DNA of 64,000 nucleotides from Rhodosalinus halophilus. GTDB lineage: Bacteria > Pseudomonadota > Alphaproteobacteria > Rhodobacterales > Rhodobacteraceae. The position numbers were made by a program, and so were the translations under genes. Of the stretch, positions 1 through 9,451 are shown piece by piece. Each line of letters starts with the position of its first letter. The first letter of the stretch is position 1. The stretch lies in contig NZ_QNTQ01000001.1 of the NCBI RefSeq assembly GCF_003298775.1, forward strand, positions 124,001 through 188,000, read 5' to 3'. Under the pieces are notes generated by a model, which was not told the origin of the DNA, made no database searches, and was given only the letters and a program-made list of their open reading frames with translations.

Positions 1-124
1 CCGCACCGCGGCTTACGGCCACTTCGGCCGCGCCGCGCAGGAGGACGGCGGCTTCGCCTGGGAGCGCACCGACCTGGCCGCGGACCTCGCGCGCGAGTTC
101 GGACATTCCGTCGCGGCGGAGTAA
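1..124 (+). CDS. metK: S-adenosylmethionine synthetase, C-terminal end (partial)
   Basis: Only the last 40 or so codons are in the window, reading from base 2 to a TAA. The peptide begins [10 protein letters not shown] and continues with a WERTDLA segment, which is the conserved C-terminal region of MetK (ATP + methionine to S-adenosylmethionine). No start or active-site loops are visible, so the call rests on this tail alone. A strong hairpin terminator follows 25 bases after the stop, so metK is the last gene of its unit and is separated from the convergent RND pump gene. Confidence 0.8.
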   Translation, partial: RTAAYGHFGRAAQEDGGFAWERTDLAADLAREFGHSVAAE

Positions 125-149
125 GCCGCTGCCGGCGATGCCGGGACCG

Positions 150-180
150 AACGGCGCCGCCTTCCGCGCGGCGCCGTTTT
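150..180 (+). terminator. Rho-independent terminator after metK
   Basis: A perfect 11-bp stem (150-160 pairing with 168-178) closes a 7-base loop and runs into TTTT. It sits between the converging metK and RND transporter genes. Confidence 0.85.
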
Positions 181-184
181 CGCG

Positions 185-3100
185 TCAGCCGGCCAGCGCC
201 TCCTCGAGTTCGCGTGTCAGCCGCCGCGTCTCCTCGGCGCGCGGCTTCGAGAAGCGCGCGAGCAGGAGGTAGGCCACCGGCGTGAGGTAGAGCGTGGAGA
301 CGGTGGCGAGGCCCAGGCCGCCCACGATCACCCAGCCCAGCGCCTCGCGCGCCTCGGCCCCCGCGCCCGCCGACAGGATCAGCGGGACGCCGCCCAGCAC
401 GGTCGAGGTCATCGTCATCATCACCGGCCGCAGGCGGATGGTGGCCGCGTCCTGGATCGCGTCGCGCACCTCGGCTCCGCGGTCGCGGAGCTGGTTGGCG
501 AACTCGACGATCAGGATACCGTTCTTGGCCATGATGCCGATCAGCATGACCAGACCGATCTGGGAATAGACGTTCAGGCTCTGCCCCGTGAAAAGCAGCG
601 CGAAGGCCGCGCAGGCCAGCCCGATCGGCACCGTCGCCATCACGACGACCGCCGAAATGAAGCTTTCGAACTGGGCCGAGAGCACCAGGAACACCACCGC
701 GATGGCGAAGGCGAAGACCATCACGATGCCGGCATTCGTCTGATCAAGCGTCGCGGCCTCGGCCAGCGGCACGATCCGGTTTTCCTCGGCCATGAGGTCG
801 CCCGCCAGCGTCTCGACCCGCGCGAGCGCGTCGCCGAGCGCCAGCTCGGGCGTCAGCGAGGCGGTGATCTCGACCGAGCGCTGCTGGTTCTCGCGTTCGA
901 GTTCCGGCGCGACGGCACGTTCCTCGAGCCGCACGAAACTCGACATCGGCACCATCTGCCCCGAGCCCGAGCGCACGAAGATATTCTGCAGGTCGCCGGG
1001 GTCGTTCACCGGACTCGTCGTCGAGAGCATCTGCACGTCGAAACTCTCGTCCTCGACGAAGACCGAACCCACGGTGCGCCCGTTGAGCACCGCGCGCAGC
1101 GCCTCGCCCAGGCCGGTGATGTCGATGCCCAGATCCGAGGCCCGCGTGCGGTCGATCTCGACGAAGAGCTGCGGCTGCGTGGTCTCGTAGTCGAGCCGCA
1201 CGCTGCCGAAGGCCGGCTCCTGCTGCATCCGCGCCACCAGCGCCTCGGAGAGCTCTGCGAGCTGGTCGTAGCTGTCGCCGGTGATGGCGAAGCGCAGCCC
1301 CCGTCCCGCGCCGCGGATGCCCAGCGAATTGGGCTGGATGGCGAAGGCGCGCACGCCGATGATCTGCCTGAGCGCGCCGTTGATGTCGCCCACGATCTCG
1401 TCCTGACTGCGCGCGCGCTCGGCCCATTCCGAGAGCGAAAAGACCATGAAGCCGCGGTTGTCGGCGCCGAAGCCCGCGATGGAGAAGACGTTGACGATCT
1501 CGCCCGACTCCTGCAGCGGCGCCATCGCCGCCTCGATCTCGCGCATCTTGCCCATGGTGTAGTCGAGCGCGACCCCCTGCGGCGCGCGCACGCTCAGCAG
1601 CGCCACCGCGCGATCCTCGCGCGGGGTCAGCTCCTGCCGGATTCCCTCGGCCACGAAGACGGCGGTGGCCGCGAAAAGCCCGGCGGCGAGCAGGATCACG
1701 AAAGGCACCGAGAGCGCCCAGCGCAGGCTGCGCGCGTAGAGCGCGGCCAGCACCCCGCCCCCCCAGGCGACCGGCCCGCGGCGCGCGCGCGTGTCGGCCC
1801 TGAGCAGCCGGCTCGCCAGCACCGGGCAGAGGGTGAGCGCCACCACCGACGAGATCGCCACCGCCATCGCCAGCGTGAATCCGAACTCGCGGAAAAGCCC
1901 GCCCGCCTGCCCCGGCAGGAAACTGAGCGGCACGAAGACCGCCGCCAGCGTGGCCGTGGTCGTGACGACGGCGAAGAACACCTGCCGCGCGCCCAGCACG
2001 GCCGCGGCCCGCGGCCCCATCCCCTCGGCTCGGCGGCGCACGATGTTCTCGAGCACCACGATCGCGTCGTCCACGACGAGGCCGGTGGCGAGCACCAGCG
2101 CGAGCAGCGTCAGGATATTGACCGAGAAGCCGACGATCCAGATCGCGGCGAGCGTGCCGATCAGCGCGACGGGCATGGTGATCGCCGGGATCAGCGTCGC
2201 GCGCGCGTCGCGCAGGAAGACATAGATCACCAGCACCACGATCAGCGTGGCCGCCGCCAGCGTCTTGAGCACCTCCCGGATCGCGCCGTTGATGAAGACC
2301 GCGTCGTCGGAGGTGACGAAGATCGCAACGTCCTCGGGCAGCGTGGCGTCGAGCCGGGCCACCGTGTCGTGCACCGCGGCCGAGATCTCCAGCGTGTTGC
2401 TGCCCGCCTGCCGGATGACGCCAATGCCCACGCCGGTCTCGCCGTTCGCGCGCAGCACGGTCTCGTTGGGCGCGGGGCCCAGCGTCACGGTCGCCACGTC
2501 GCGCACCCGCACATGCGGGGCGAGCTGCAGGTCCTCGAAATCCGAAGGCGCGGCCAGCATCGCGGTGGTGCGCACGTTGATCGACTGCCGCTCGCCCGCC
2601 AGATCGCCGGCCGGCGCGTTGAAGCCCGCATCGGCCAATGCGCGCCGCATGTCGGCCAGCGTGAGACCGCGGCTGGCCAGTTCCGCGAGATCGACATCGA
2701 CGCGGAAGATCGGCGCGCGGTCGCCGTAGACCTGCAGGTCGGCCACGCCCTCGATCGAGATCAGCCGGTCCTCGACCCGCTCCTGCACGATCTGCGTGAG
2801 TTCCTGCGGCGATCGGGTGGCCGAGGTCACCGCCACGCGCACGACCGGCTGCGCGTCGGCGTCGGCCTTGACGATCTCGGGATCCTCGGCCTCGTCCGGC
2901 AACTGTCCCGAGATGCGGGCCACGGCATCGCGGACATCGGTCGCGGCCACGTCGATGTCCACGCTCTCGTTGAACTCGAGTGTCACGCGACTGCGCCCGA
3001 AGCGCGAATTGGACGAGATCGAGCGGATGCCCGCGACGCGGCCGACCGCACCCTCGATCCGGCCCGTCACCTCCTGGTCGATGGTCTCGGGCGAGGCGCC

Positions 3101-3283
3101 GGGGAATTCCGTGGTGACGGTGACCACCGGGCGGTCCACGTTGGGCAGCTCGCGGATCTCGGCGCCGAAGAGCGCGGCGAGCCCCGCCAGCACGATCAGC
3201 GCACTGAGGACATAGGCGAGGATCGGGCGGCGCACGAAGAGCGCGGTGCCCCCCTCCGCCGTCCGGGTGGCGTCCTCCATCAT
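185..3283 (-). CDS. RND efflux transporter permease (AcrB/HAE1 family)
   Basis: 1032 aa, the usual size for an RND inner-membrane pump that expels drugs or other hydrophobic compounds using the proton gradient. Visible features are an N-terminal membrane helix after FVRRPILAY, two large periplasmic loops, and the family signature GLVVDDAIVVLENI in the TM4 region carrying the proton-relay aspartates. A second membrane block near the C terminus ends in a basic tail. The start is one of two adjacent ATGs, 13 bases after the adaptor gene, so the two form an operon. No outer-membrane channel gene is adjacent; a shared TolC-type protein encoded elsewhere is likely. Substrate cannot be read from the sequence. 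Confidence 0.93.
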   Translation of the reverse strand: MMEDATRTAEGGTALFVRRPILAYVLSALIVLAGLAALFGAEIRELPNVDRPVVTVTTEFPGASPETIDQEVTGRIEGAVGRVAGIRSISSNSRFGRSRVTLEFNESVDIDVAATDVRDAVARISGQLPDEAEDPEIVKADADAQPVVRVAVTSATRSPQELTQIVQERVEDRLISIEGVADLQVYGDRAPIFRVDVDLAELASRGLTLADMRRALADAGFNAPAGDLAGERQSINVRTTAMLAAPSDFEDLQLAPHVRVRDVATVTLGPAPNETVLRANGETGVGIGVIRQAGSNTLEISAAVHDTVARLDATLPEDVAIFVTSDDAVFINGAIREVLKTLAAATLIVVLVIYVFLRDARATLIPAITMPVALIGTLAAIWIVGFSVNILTLLALVLATGLVVDDAIVVLENIVRRRAEGMGPRAAAVLGARQVFFAVVTTTATLAAVFVPLSFLPGQAGGLFREFGFTLAMAVAISSVVALTLCPVLASRLLRADTRARRGPVAWGGGVLAALYARSLRWALSVPFVILLAAGLFAATAVFVAEGIRQELTPREDRAVALLSVRAPQGVALDYTMGKMREIEAAMAPLQESGEIVNVFSIAGFGADNRGFMVFSLSEWAERARSQDEIVGDINGALRQIIGVRAFAIQPNSLGIRGAGRGLRFAITGDSYDQLAELSEALVARMQQEPAFGSVRLDYETTQPQLFVEIDRTRASDLGIDITGLGEALRAVLNGRTVGSVFVEDESFDVQMLSTTSPVNDPGDLQNIFVRSGSGQMVPMSSFVRLEERAVAPELERENQQRSVEITASLTPELALGDALARVETLAGDLMAEENRIVPLAEAATLDQTNAGIVMVFAFAIAVVFLVLSAQFESFISAVVVMATVPIGLACAAFALLFTGQSLNVYSQIGLVMLIGIMAKNGILIVEFANQLRDRGAEVRDAIQDAATIRLRPVMMTMTSTVLGGVPLILSAGAGAEAREALGWVIVGGLGLATVSTLYLTPVAYLLLARFSKPRAEETRRLTRELEEALAG

Positions 3284-3296
3284 CGGGCCGCCTCTC

Positions 3297-4439
3297 TCAC
3301 AGCGGCCGCGCCCCTGCCTCGAGCGCCGCGCGCGGCTCGGCGATGCGCACCTCGGCGCCCGGCCGCAGGTTCTGCACCCCCTCGGTCACGACCATCTCGC
3401 CGATCTCCAGTTCGCCCTCGACCAGCACCGACTCCGCGTTGCGCTGGCGGATGGCGACGGGAACGCGCACCGCCGCGCCGTCGCGCACGGTCCAGACGTA
3501 GGCCCCATCGCCCGACCACTGCACCGCCAGCGGATCGACCGCCGGGAGCGTCTCGCCCGGAAAGGAGAGCGCCACCTCGAAGGCCATGCCGGCGCGCAGC
3601 AGGTCCGCCTCGTTCGGCAGACGGCCCTGCACGCGCAGCGTCCGGCTCGCGCGGTCCACGGTCGCGTCCACCGCATGCACCTCGCCTTCGAGCGTCCGTC
3701 CCGGCAGCGCGAGCGCCCGTGCCTCCAGCGGCATGCCCGCCTCGATCCGGCTCGCGACGCGCTCGGGCACGCGGAAGTCGATCAGGATCTCGGACCGGTC
3801 GGTGATCGTGACCAGCACGTCTCCGCTGGTGACGCGATCGCCCTCCTCGATGTCGGGCACCCCGGTCCAGCCGGCGATCGGTGCGCGTATCGTGCGCTGG
3901 GAAAGATCGTATTCCGCTTGCCGCAGCGCAAGTTCCGCCTGCCGCAGCGCGAGCTCGGCCTCGCGGAGCCGCACCTCGGTCACCGATCCGGTGCCGGCCA
4001 GACGCTCGAGGCGCTCGACATCCTCGCGCGCGTCCGCGAGCATCAGCTCGGCCCGCTCGAGCGCGATGCGCTCCGCCTCGTCGTCGAGCCGGACGATCAG
4101 GCCACCCTCCTCGACGCGCCCGCCGGGCGCGAAGCCGATCTCGACCACCTGCCCCGTCGCGTCCGAGCGCACATCCACGCCGCGCCGCGCCCGGCCGTCG
4201 CCGATCGCCGCGACGCGATCGTCGATGCGGCCTTCCGTCACCGGCTCGGCGACGACCGTCGCCGGCCCGCCGCCGCCCCAGCCGCCGCCGCCCTGCTCAT
4301 CGGCCTCGACATGTTCGATCCCCACGAGGTCCAGCACGCCGATCCGGTCGAGAAACGGCAGCCAGGACGGCACATAGGCGATCCACAGCGCCAGCGTGCC
4401 GGCGATCACCAGAGCGGAGAGGAGCAATTGTCGAAACAT
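3297..4439 (-). CDS. RND efflux periplasmic adaptor (membrane fusion protein)
   Basis: 380 aa. One N-terminal membrane anchor (about residues 5-25) is followed by a glycine-rich linker, a barrel-sandwich/lipoyl-like half (IRAPIAGWTGVPDIEEGDRV region), an alpha-helical hairpin with heptad-like repeats (ALRQAELALRQAEYDL) and a C-terminal beta-barrel. This is the MFP/HlyD architecture linking an RND pump to an outer-membrane channel. It is the first gene of the two-gene unit with the permease. A hydrophobic anchor without a lipobox suggests inner-membrane anchoring rather than lipidation. Confidence 0.9.
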   Translation of the reverse strand: MFRQLLLSALVIAGTLALWIAYVPSWLPFLDRIGVLDLVGIEHVEADEQGGGGWGGGGPATVVAEPVTEGRIDDRVAAIGDGRARRGVDVRSDATGQVVEIGFAPGGRVEEGGLIVRLDDEAERIALERAELMLADAREDVERLERLAGTGSVTEVRLREAELALRQAELALRQAEYDLSQRTIRAPIAGWTGVPDIEEGDRVTSGDVLVTITDRSEILIDFRVPERVASRIEAGMPLEARALALPGRTLEGEVHAVDATVDRASRTLRVQGRLPNEADLLRAGMAFEVALSFPGETLPAVDPLAVQWSGDGAYVWTVRDGAAVRVPVAIRQRNAESVLVEGELEIGEMVVTEGVQNLRPGAEVRIAEPRAALEAGARPL

Positions 4440-4471
4440 TCTCGGCGAGAGCCTCCGGCGGTGCCGGAAAG

Positions 4472-4499
4472 CATATAGCGCGCCGCGCGAAATGTCACA
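4472..4499 (-). promoter_or_regulatory. Possible promoter of the RND operon
   Basis: Reading leftward, TGTGAC and TATATG lie 16 bases apart, with the -10-like hexamer about 35 bases before the adaptor start. The -35 match is weak, so this is only a candidate. Confidence 0.3.
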
Positions 4500-4530
4500 G
4501 CCGCGCGGTCACGGCCCCGAGAGCGCCGCG

Positions 4531-4977
4531 TCAGCCCAGCCCCTTCTCGCGCAGTTGGCGCCGGGCGTCTTCGCCCTTGTCGAGATCGAGTCCCATGCCC
4601 TCGAGCACGGCGCCGGTCTTGGAAAACTGCACGTCCGAATAGGCCACGATCTCGAAGATGTTGCCCCAGGGATCCCGGAAGCGGTTGCGCCCGACCGCCG
4701 CGCCAAGCTGATCGGCCGCGGCCATGACGGCCTCGCGGTCGTCCACGACGAGCCCGAAATGACGGTGCGTGTCGGTCTCGACCGGGCCCGGCTCGCTCAG
4801 GGCGAGGAACTGGTCGCCCATGTCCACGAAGGCGCGGCCCTCGCCCCGCCCGCGCAGCCGGATCTCGAAGATGCGGCCGAGAAAATCCAGCGCCGCCTCG
4901 ACATCGCCCACCTCGATCGCGACGTGGTTGATCCCGACCATCCGGGCCCTGCCGCCCTCTTCACTGTCCGCTGGCAT
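4531..4977 (-). CDS. VOC (glyoxalase/bleomycin-resistance fold) family protein
   Basis: 148 aa from the ATG at 4977, which has a good ribosome binding site (AAGGAGG, 9 bases upstream). An in-frame ATG 29 codons earlier would add only a Pro/Arg-rich stretch of non-protein-like composition, so I reject it. The sequence has the VOC pattern: GINHVAIEVGDVEAALDF opening the first beta-alpha-beta-beta-beta unit (His as first metal ligand), a second unit with THRHFGLVV, and a conserved DPWGNIFEIV near the end (Glu as a late metal ligand). The family includes metal-dependent lyases, isomerases and dioxygenases. The reaction here cannot be assigned. Confidence 0.85.
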   Translation of the reverse strand: MPADSEEGGRARMVGINHVAIEVGDVEAALDFLGRIFEIRLRGRGEGRAFVDMGDQFLALSEPGPVETDTHRHFGLVVDDREAVMAAADQLGAAVGRNRFRDPWGNIFEIVAYSDVQFSKTGAVLEGMGLDLDKGEDARRQLREKGLG

Positions 4978-5151
4978 CGCGTCCCGCCTCCTTCGGCGGC
5001 GTGGTGGTGCCTCGGGAACCCGGCCCTCGGCTTCGGAAGGCGAAGGATGAACCGGAACCGGCACTCACGTCAAGAACGCCGGAAAGGCGAGGGATTTCAT
5101 TCTCATGCGGGCCATTCCTCCACCACGCACCGTCCCGTCGGAGGCCGGTGC

Positions 5152-6237
5152 TCAGCGCCGCTCGAGGGCGTCCATGTCGATCTCGACGCGGTCCGACAGG
5201 CTCGCGAGACTGTCGTGGAGCAACTGCAGCGCATAGGCGGGGTTGTGCGTGTAGGCGCCCGGATCCAAGGCCACGAACTGGTAGTTGTAGGCGGCCTTCA
5301 GCAGGCGGGGCGTCCAGGTCGTGTATCGATTGGGAAAGACCGCCTCGGCCTCGGCGATCTGCCCGTCTCCGTCCGAGTCGGTGAAGAAGTACGGGAAGCT
5401 GCCGGGCGCGTAGGCGATGGGCGTGCCGATCACCTCCTGCGCGTAGGTGCGGATCGCTGCCTCGAGCTGCGCATGCAGACCCATGATCTCGGCATGGATA
5501 CCGCCCGCCGTCGAGCCGTCGCCGTCGAAATCGGCGTGGCGCATCCGGATCGCGCGCAGATCGTCCACCCCCTGATGGCAGCTCAGGCAGCCCTCCGCCG
5601 CGACCTCGGCGTCATGCGCCTGATGGCAGTCGAGGCAGGTCTGCGCGCTCGGCACATGGGCGAAGGTGCCGGCGTAGTCGCGGCCCGCGTATTCATAGCC
5701 GCCGCGAACGTCCGCGCCGTGCGTGACCGCCGCAGCGAGGCCGTAGTGGACGTTGATGAAGGACAGGTCGGCCGACACGGCGTCCTCCTCGATCTCCGCG
5801 ACGGCCTGGGCCACGGCATCGCCCGAATACCTGCCCTGGTGGCAGACGTAGCAGGTCGCGTTGCCCCCCAGCCCCGACTGCGTCACGCCCGACGGAAAGC
5901 GCACCGCGTCGAGGGCGTGGCCCGCCGCGGTGTGGCAGGAGGCGCAGCCGATCACCGTGTTGATCGTGCCCGGGTGCTCCACCGACAGCGCCGGGCTTCC
6001 GTCCACGCCCAGATAGTCGAGCATCCCGGTCTCGGAGTGGCAGGCGGCGCAGGCGGCCGGTACCTCGCCCTCGTCGTTCCAGTAGGTGAAGGAAGGCGAG
6101 CTGTAATTCCCGTGCGGCCCGTCGAGCCAGGCTTCCGTGATCGCTTCCAGGCTGAAATCCTGGGCAAGCGCCGGCGAGAAATGCGGCAGCGCCGCGACTG
6201 CGGCGACGAGTGCGCGCGGCGCGCGGAGCGGGAGCAT
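5152..6237 (-). CDS. Secreted pentaheme c-type cytochrome with EF-hand-like segments
   Basis: 361 aa with a Sec-type signal peptide (positively charged start, Ala/Val-rich core, cleavage likely after SPALA at about residue 25). I count five CXXCH heme sites: CAACH, CASCH, CYVCH, CLDCH and CLSCH, all in the first two thirds. The C-terminal third has no heme site but carries Asp-rich loops (DFDGDGS and DSDGDGQI) resembling EF-hand calcium loops. A strong ribosome binding site (AAGGAGGAAG) precedes the ATG. The gene is divergent from a ferric-reductase-like flavoprotein 114 bases away, which suggests the two share an electron-transfer role between the membrane and periplasm. I do not recognise the exact family. 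Confidence 0.85.
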   Translation of the reverse strand: MLPLRAPRALVAAVAALPHFSPALAQDFSLEAITEAWLDGPHGNYSSPSFTYWNDEGEVPAACAACHSETGMLDYLGVDGSPALSVEHPGTINTVIGCASCHTAAGHALDAVRFPSGVTQSGLGGNATCYVCHQGRYSGDAVAQAVAEIEEDAVSADLSFINVHYGLAAAVTHGADVRGGYEYAGRDYAGTFAHVPSAQTCLDCHQAHDAEVAAEGCLSCHQGVDDLRAIRMRHADFDGDGSTAGGIHAEIMGLHAQLEAAIRTYAQEVIGTPIAYAPGSFPYFFTDSDGDGQIAEAEAVFPNRYTTWTPRLLKAAYNYQFVALDPGAYTHNPAYALQLLHDSLASLSDRVEIDMDALERR

Positions 6238-6351
6238 GGGCCTTCCTCCTTCTGCATGCTAGCCAGCCTGGAGTCGATCATACGACTGTAACCGTATTCT
6301 GTAACATCGCGTCGCGCCTGGCACGCGCCAAATGTATCAACAGGAAGCATC

Positions 6352-7857
6352 ATGACCGCTCCGCAGACCCCTGCCGAAATCGAAGGCGCGGCCACGACGC
6401 GAGAGGCGTCTGCCGGGCGCCGGGGCGCGCGGATCAGGATCTCGGCCGCGTGGCTGGCGGCGCTCTACCCGGGCGTCTGTCTCGCGCCTCTCGCGCTGAG
6501 CTTTCTCCGTCCCGTCGCGCCCGCGCATGCCTGGGAACTCGCCGCGGCGGGCCTGGGTATCGCGGCGCTGGCTGCCATGGCGGTGCAGTTCGTCACCTCC
6601 GGTCGCTTTGAGGCGTTCACCGGCGCGCTGGGCATCGACCGGATCATGGCCTTTCACAAGGTGGCGGCCTGGTGGGTGCTGCTGGCGCTGCTCCTGCATC
6701 CGGTCGCCTATGTGGTGCCGACCTGGCTCGATGACCCGGCGCTCGCCATGGAGCGTATGGTCGCCTATCTCACGCTGCCGCACTATCGCAGCGGCGTGGT
6801 GGCCCTTGCGGCGCTGCTGGCTGTCGTTCTTCTGGCCGACCTGCGCGAGCGGCTGCCCTGGCCTTACGAGCTGTGGCGCGCGAGCCATCTCCTGCTCGCG
6901 ATCGTCGCGCTGGGCGGCGGGCTGCACCACGCCGTGCATGTCGGCCGGTTCAGCGCCGAGGGGCCGGTAGAGCTCTACTGGTGGGCCGTCGGCGCGGCGG
7001 CCCTGGCGGCGCTCGCCACGCTCTACGGTTGGCGCTGGCTGCGCCTGCACCGTCGGCCCTGGCGGCTCGCCTCGGTCACGACCCTCGCCGACCGTCTCTG
7101 GGAGATGGACATCCAGCCGGTCGAGGGCACGCCCGCCCTGCCCTACGCCGCAGGACAGTTCGTCTGGATGACGGTGGGTGGACGGCGCTTTCCGCTCTTC
7201 GATCACCCCTTCTCCATCGCTGACAGCCCATTGCGGCCGGGCGTGTCGCTCATCGTCAAGGAAGCGGGGGATTTCACCGACACCGTCGGCACGCTCGCGC
7301 CCGGCACGCCCGTCGGGATCGACGGCCCGTATGGCGACTTCACGCTCGAGGCGCACCGCGGCGACGGCGTGCTGCTCCTGGCGGCCGGCGCGGGCATCGC
7401 GCCGATCATGGGGCTTCTGCGCGACCTCGCGGCGCGGCGCGACCCGCGGCCCGTCCGCCTCGGCTACGCAGCAGGGCGGCCGGCGAACATGGGCTGTCTC
7501 GACGAGATCGCCGGGCACGGCGAAAGGCTCGATCTCGACTCCCTGCTCGTCGTCGAGGAGGGCGGTCCCGGCTGGCGCGGCGAAACCGGCCTGCTCGACC
7601 GCTCCAGGCTCTCGCGGCTGCTCGAGGGGCTGGACCCAGAGCAGTGCGTGGCGATGATCTGCGGGCCGGGCCCGATGGTCACGGCCGTCTGCGATACCCT
7701 GCTCGAGCTCGGCGTGCCGATGGAGTGCGTGATCTACGAACGTTTCGACTACGCCGGCGGGCGGTCCCGGCAGGACCACCGGAGGATGCGGCGGTTTCTG
7801 GGGCTCGGCGCAGCGCTCGCGCTGGGCGTCGCGGCCTTCGTGGCGATGGCCGCGTGA
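6352..7857 (+). CDS. Ferric-reductase-like transmembrane flavoprotein (cytochrome b / FAD / NAD(P)H domains)
   Basis: 501 aa. The N-terminal half is a ferric-reductase-type membrane domain of about six helices with paired histidines suited to b heme: FHKVAAWW, LLLHPVAY, ASHLLLA and GLHHAVH. From about residue 235 a ferredoxin-reductase-like module follows: an FAD site (DHPFSIADS), a glycine-rich loop (AAGAGIAPIMGLL) and a CGPGPM segment typical of the NAD(P)H domain. A short hydrophobic C-terminal helix follows a basic stretch, which is an unusual extra anchor. The enzyme would move electrons from NAD(P)H across the membrane. The divergent pentaheme cytochrome is a plausible acceptor (inference). 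Substrate is unknown. Confidence 0.85.
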   Translation: MTAPQTPAEIEGAATTREASAGRRGARIRISAAWLAALYPGVCLAPLALSFLRPVAPAHAWELAAAGLGIAALAAMAVQFVTSGRFEAFTGALGIDRIMAFHKVAAWWVLLALLLHPVAYVVPTWLDDPALAMERMVAYLTLPHYRSGVVALAALLAVVLLADLRERLPWPYELWRASHLLLAIVALGGGLHHAVHVGRFSAEGPVELYWWAVGAAALAALATLYGWRWLRLHRRPWRLASVTTLADRLWEMDIQPVEGTPALPYAAGQFVWMTVGGRRFPLFDHPFSIADSPLRPGVSLIVKEAGDFTDTVGTLAPGTPVGIDGPYGDFTLEAHRGDGVLLLAAGAGIAPIMGLLRDLAARRDPRPVRLGYAAGRPANMGCLDEIAGHGERLDLDSLLVVEEGGPGWRGETGLLDRSRLSRLLEGLDPEQCVAMICGPGPMVTAVCDTLLELGVPMECVIYERFDYAGGRSRQDHRRMRRFLGLGAALALGVAAFVAMAA

Positions 7858-8191
7858 CCGCCCCATCCGGCCTTGCATCGAGGCCGGCCGGGAGGGACAG
7901 GCGGGCCTGCATCCCGGGTCGGTATGCTCTGCGAGCATGTCTCCACGTCCGGACCTGCCCCCGCAGATCGGCCGCAACCTCGCAACGCGCGACGGCCCGA
8001 CCGTTGGATCTCCGGTCGCGGCGTCACGTCCGGTCGTCGGCCGCGCGGCGAAGACGTGTCAACGGCCAGCCCCGGGGATGTAACGGAACGTGAAGGCGCG
8101 GACGCGGCCGCCGGCAGCGCCACGAACTAGGCTGCTTCCGGCGATGCGAGGCCCTGCGCGGCCCGGTGAGCGGCGTCGCGCGCCGCCTCCG
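7858..8191. other. 334-bp gap between convergent genes, no gene seen
   Basis: The gap lies between the ends of the flavoprotein and helicase genes. It has a small hairpin (ATGCTC/GAGCAT, 7924-7938) with no T-run. The short open frames here have biased composition and no start context. I see no tRNA or convincing terminator. Confidence 0.6.
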
Positions 8192-9451
8192 TCAGGCCGC
8201 CCGGCGCCGGCGCGGCCGCCGCCGTTTCGGCGCCTGCGTCGCGGCTCCGCCGTTGCCGCCGCCGCGCGGCCGACGCGGAGCCGACCCCTCGCGCCGTCCG
8301 GCCTTGCCACCTTCGATGCGGAGCGGGCTCGTTCCGCTCGCGACCGGGATCTCGGTCTTCATGAGCTTCTGGATCTCATGGAGGAGCTCCGCCTCGTCGG
8401 GCGCGCAGAAGGCGATCGCCTCGCCCTCGCGCCCGGCCCGGGCGGTGCGCCCGATGCGGTGCACGTAGTTGTCGGGCACCTCGGGCAGATCGTAGTTGAT
8501 CACATAGGCAACGCCGGGCACGTCGATGCCGCGCGCGGCGACGTCGGTGGCCACGAGCGTCGTGATCTCGCCCGCGCGGAACGCGCGGATGGCCCGGTCG
8601 CGCTGGCCCTGGCTCTTGTTGCCGTGGATCGAGGCAGCGTTGAAGCCGTCGGCCACGAGCCCCTTCATCAGCTTCTCGGCCCCGTGCTTCGTGCGCGCGA
8701 AGACGAGCGTCAGCGCATCCAGATCGCGCGAGAGGATCTCGCGCAGCCGCGCCGGCTTCTCGGCCTTGGGCAGGAAGTGCACGGACTGCGCGATCTTGTC
8801 GGCGGCCTTGCCCGGCGGCGCCACCTGCACGCGGCGCGGGTCGGTCAGGTAGGCGCGCGAGAGCTCCTCCATCTGCTTGGGCATGGTGGCCGAAAAGAGC
8901 ATCGTCTGGCGCGGCGTGCCGAGGCGGGGCGCGATCTTGCGAAGCGCGTGGATGAAGCCGAGGTCCAGCATCTGGTCGGCCTCGTCCAGCACGAGATGGC
9001 GCACCTGGCCCAGATCCACCGCCCGGCGTTCCATCAGGTCGATGAGCCGTCCGGGGGTGGCCACGAGGATGTCGGTCCCGCGGGAGAGCAGGTTGATCTG
9101 CCTGCCGATCGACTGGCCGCCCACGACGGTGGCGACCCGCAGCCGGGTGCCGTCCGTCAGCTGACGCAGGCTCTCGGCGATCTGGTTCGCCAGTTCCCGC
9201 GTCGGCGCGAGGATCAGCGCCTTCGCTGTCCCGGGCTGCGGCTTGCCGGGCGCGCCCAGCAGGTGGTGGACGATCGGCAGGCCGAAGGCGAGCGTCTTGC
9301 CCGTGCCGGTCTGGGCGAGGCCGAGGATGTCGTGCCCCTCCATCGCCAGCGGGATCGCCCGGGTCTGGATCGGGGTGGGCTGCGTGAATCCCGCGCGCGT
9401 CAGCGCGGTGTCGAGTTCCGGCGCGAGGCCGAGCATGTCGAAATCGAACAA
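8192..9451 (-). CDS. DEAD-box ATP-dependent RNA helicase (RhlE-like)
   Basis: 419 aa with the full motif set in order: Q-motif region (FTQPTPIQ), motif I AQTGTGKT, Ia PTRELANQI, Ib TPGRLIDL, motif II DEAD, motif III SAT, motif V VATDVAARGIDV and motif VI HRIGRTARAGREG. The C-terminal 40-50 residues are Arg/Gly/Lys-rich and low in complexity, as in RhlE-type helicases that contact RNA with a basic tail. It unwinds RNA duplexes, typically in ribosome assembly or mRNA decay. It is a single gene with a leader of about 350 bases before the next feature. Confidence 0.94.
   Translation of the reverse strand: MFDFDMLGLAPELDTALTRAGFTQPTPIQTRAIPLAMEGHDILGLAQTGTGKTLAFGLPIVHHLLGAPGKPQPGTAKALILAPTRELANQIAESLRQLTDGTRLRVATVVGGQSIGRQINLLSRGTDILVATPGRLIDLMERRAVDLGQVRHLVLDEADQMLDLGFIHALRKIAPRLGTPRQTMLFSATMPKQMEELSRAYLTDPRRVQVAPPGKAADKIAQSVHFLPKAEKPARLREILSRDLDALTLVFARTKHGAEKLMKGLVADGFNAASIHGNKSQGQRDRAIRAFRAGEITTLVATDVAARGIDVPGVAYVINYDLPEVPDNYVHRIGRTARAGREGEAIAFCAPDEAELLHEIQKLMKTEIPVASGTSPLRIEGGKAGRREGSAPRRPRGGGNGGAATQAPKRRRPRRRRAA

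Noticed and set aside
8059-8310. Small open frames at the helicase 3' end
   Set aside because: They lie on the helicase's Arg/Gly-rich tail in another frame or in the gap, with no start signal.
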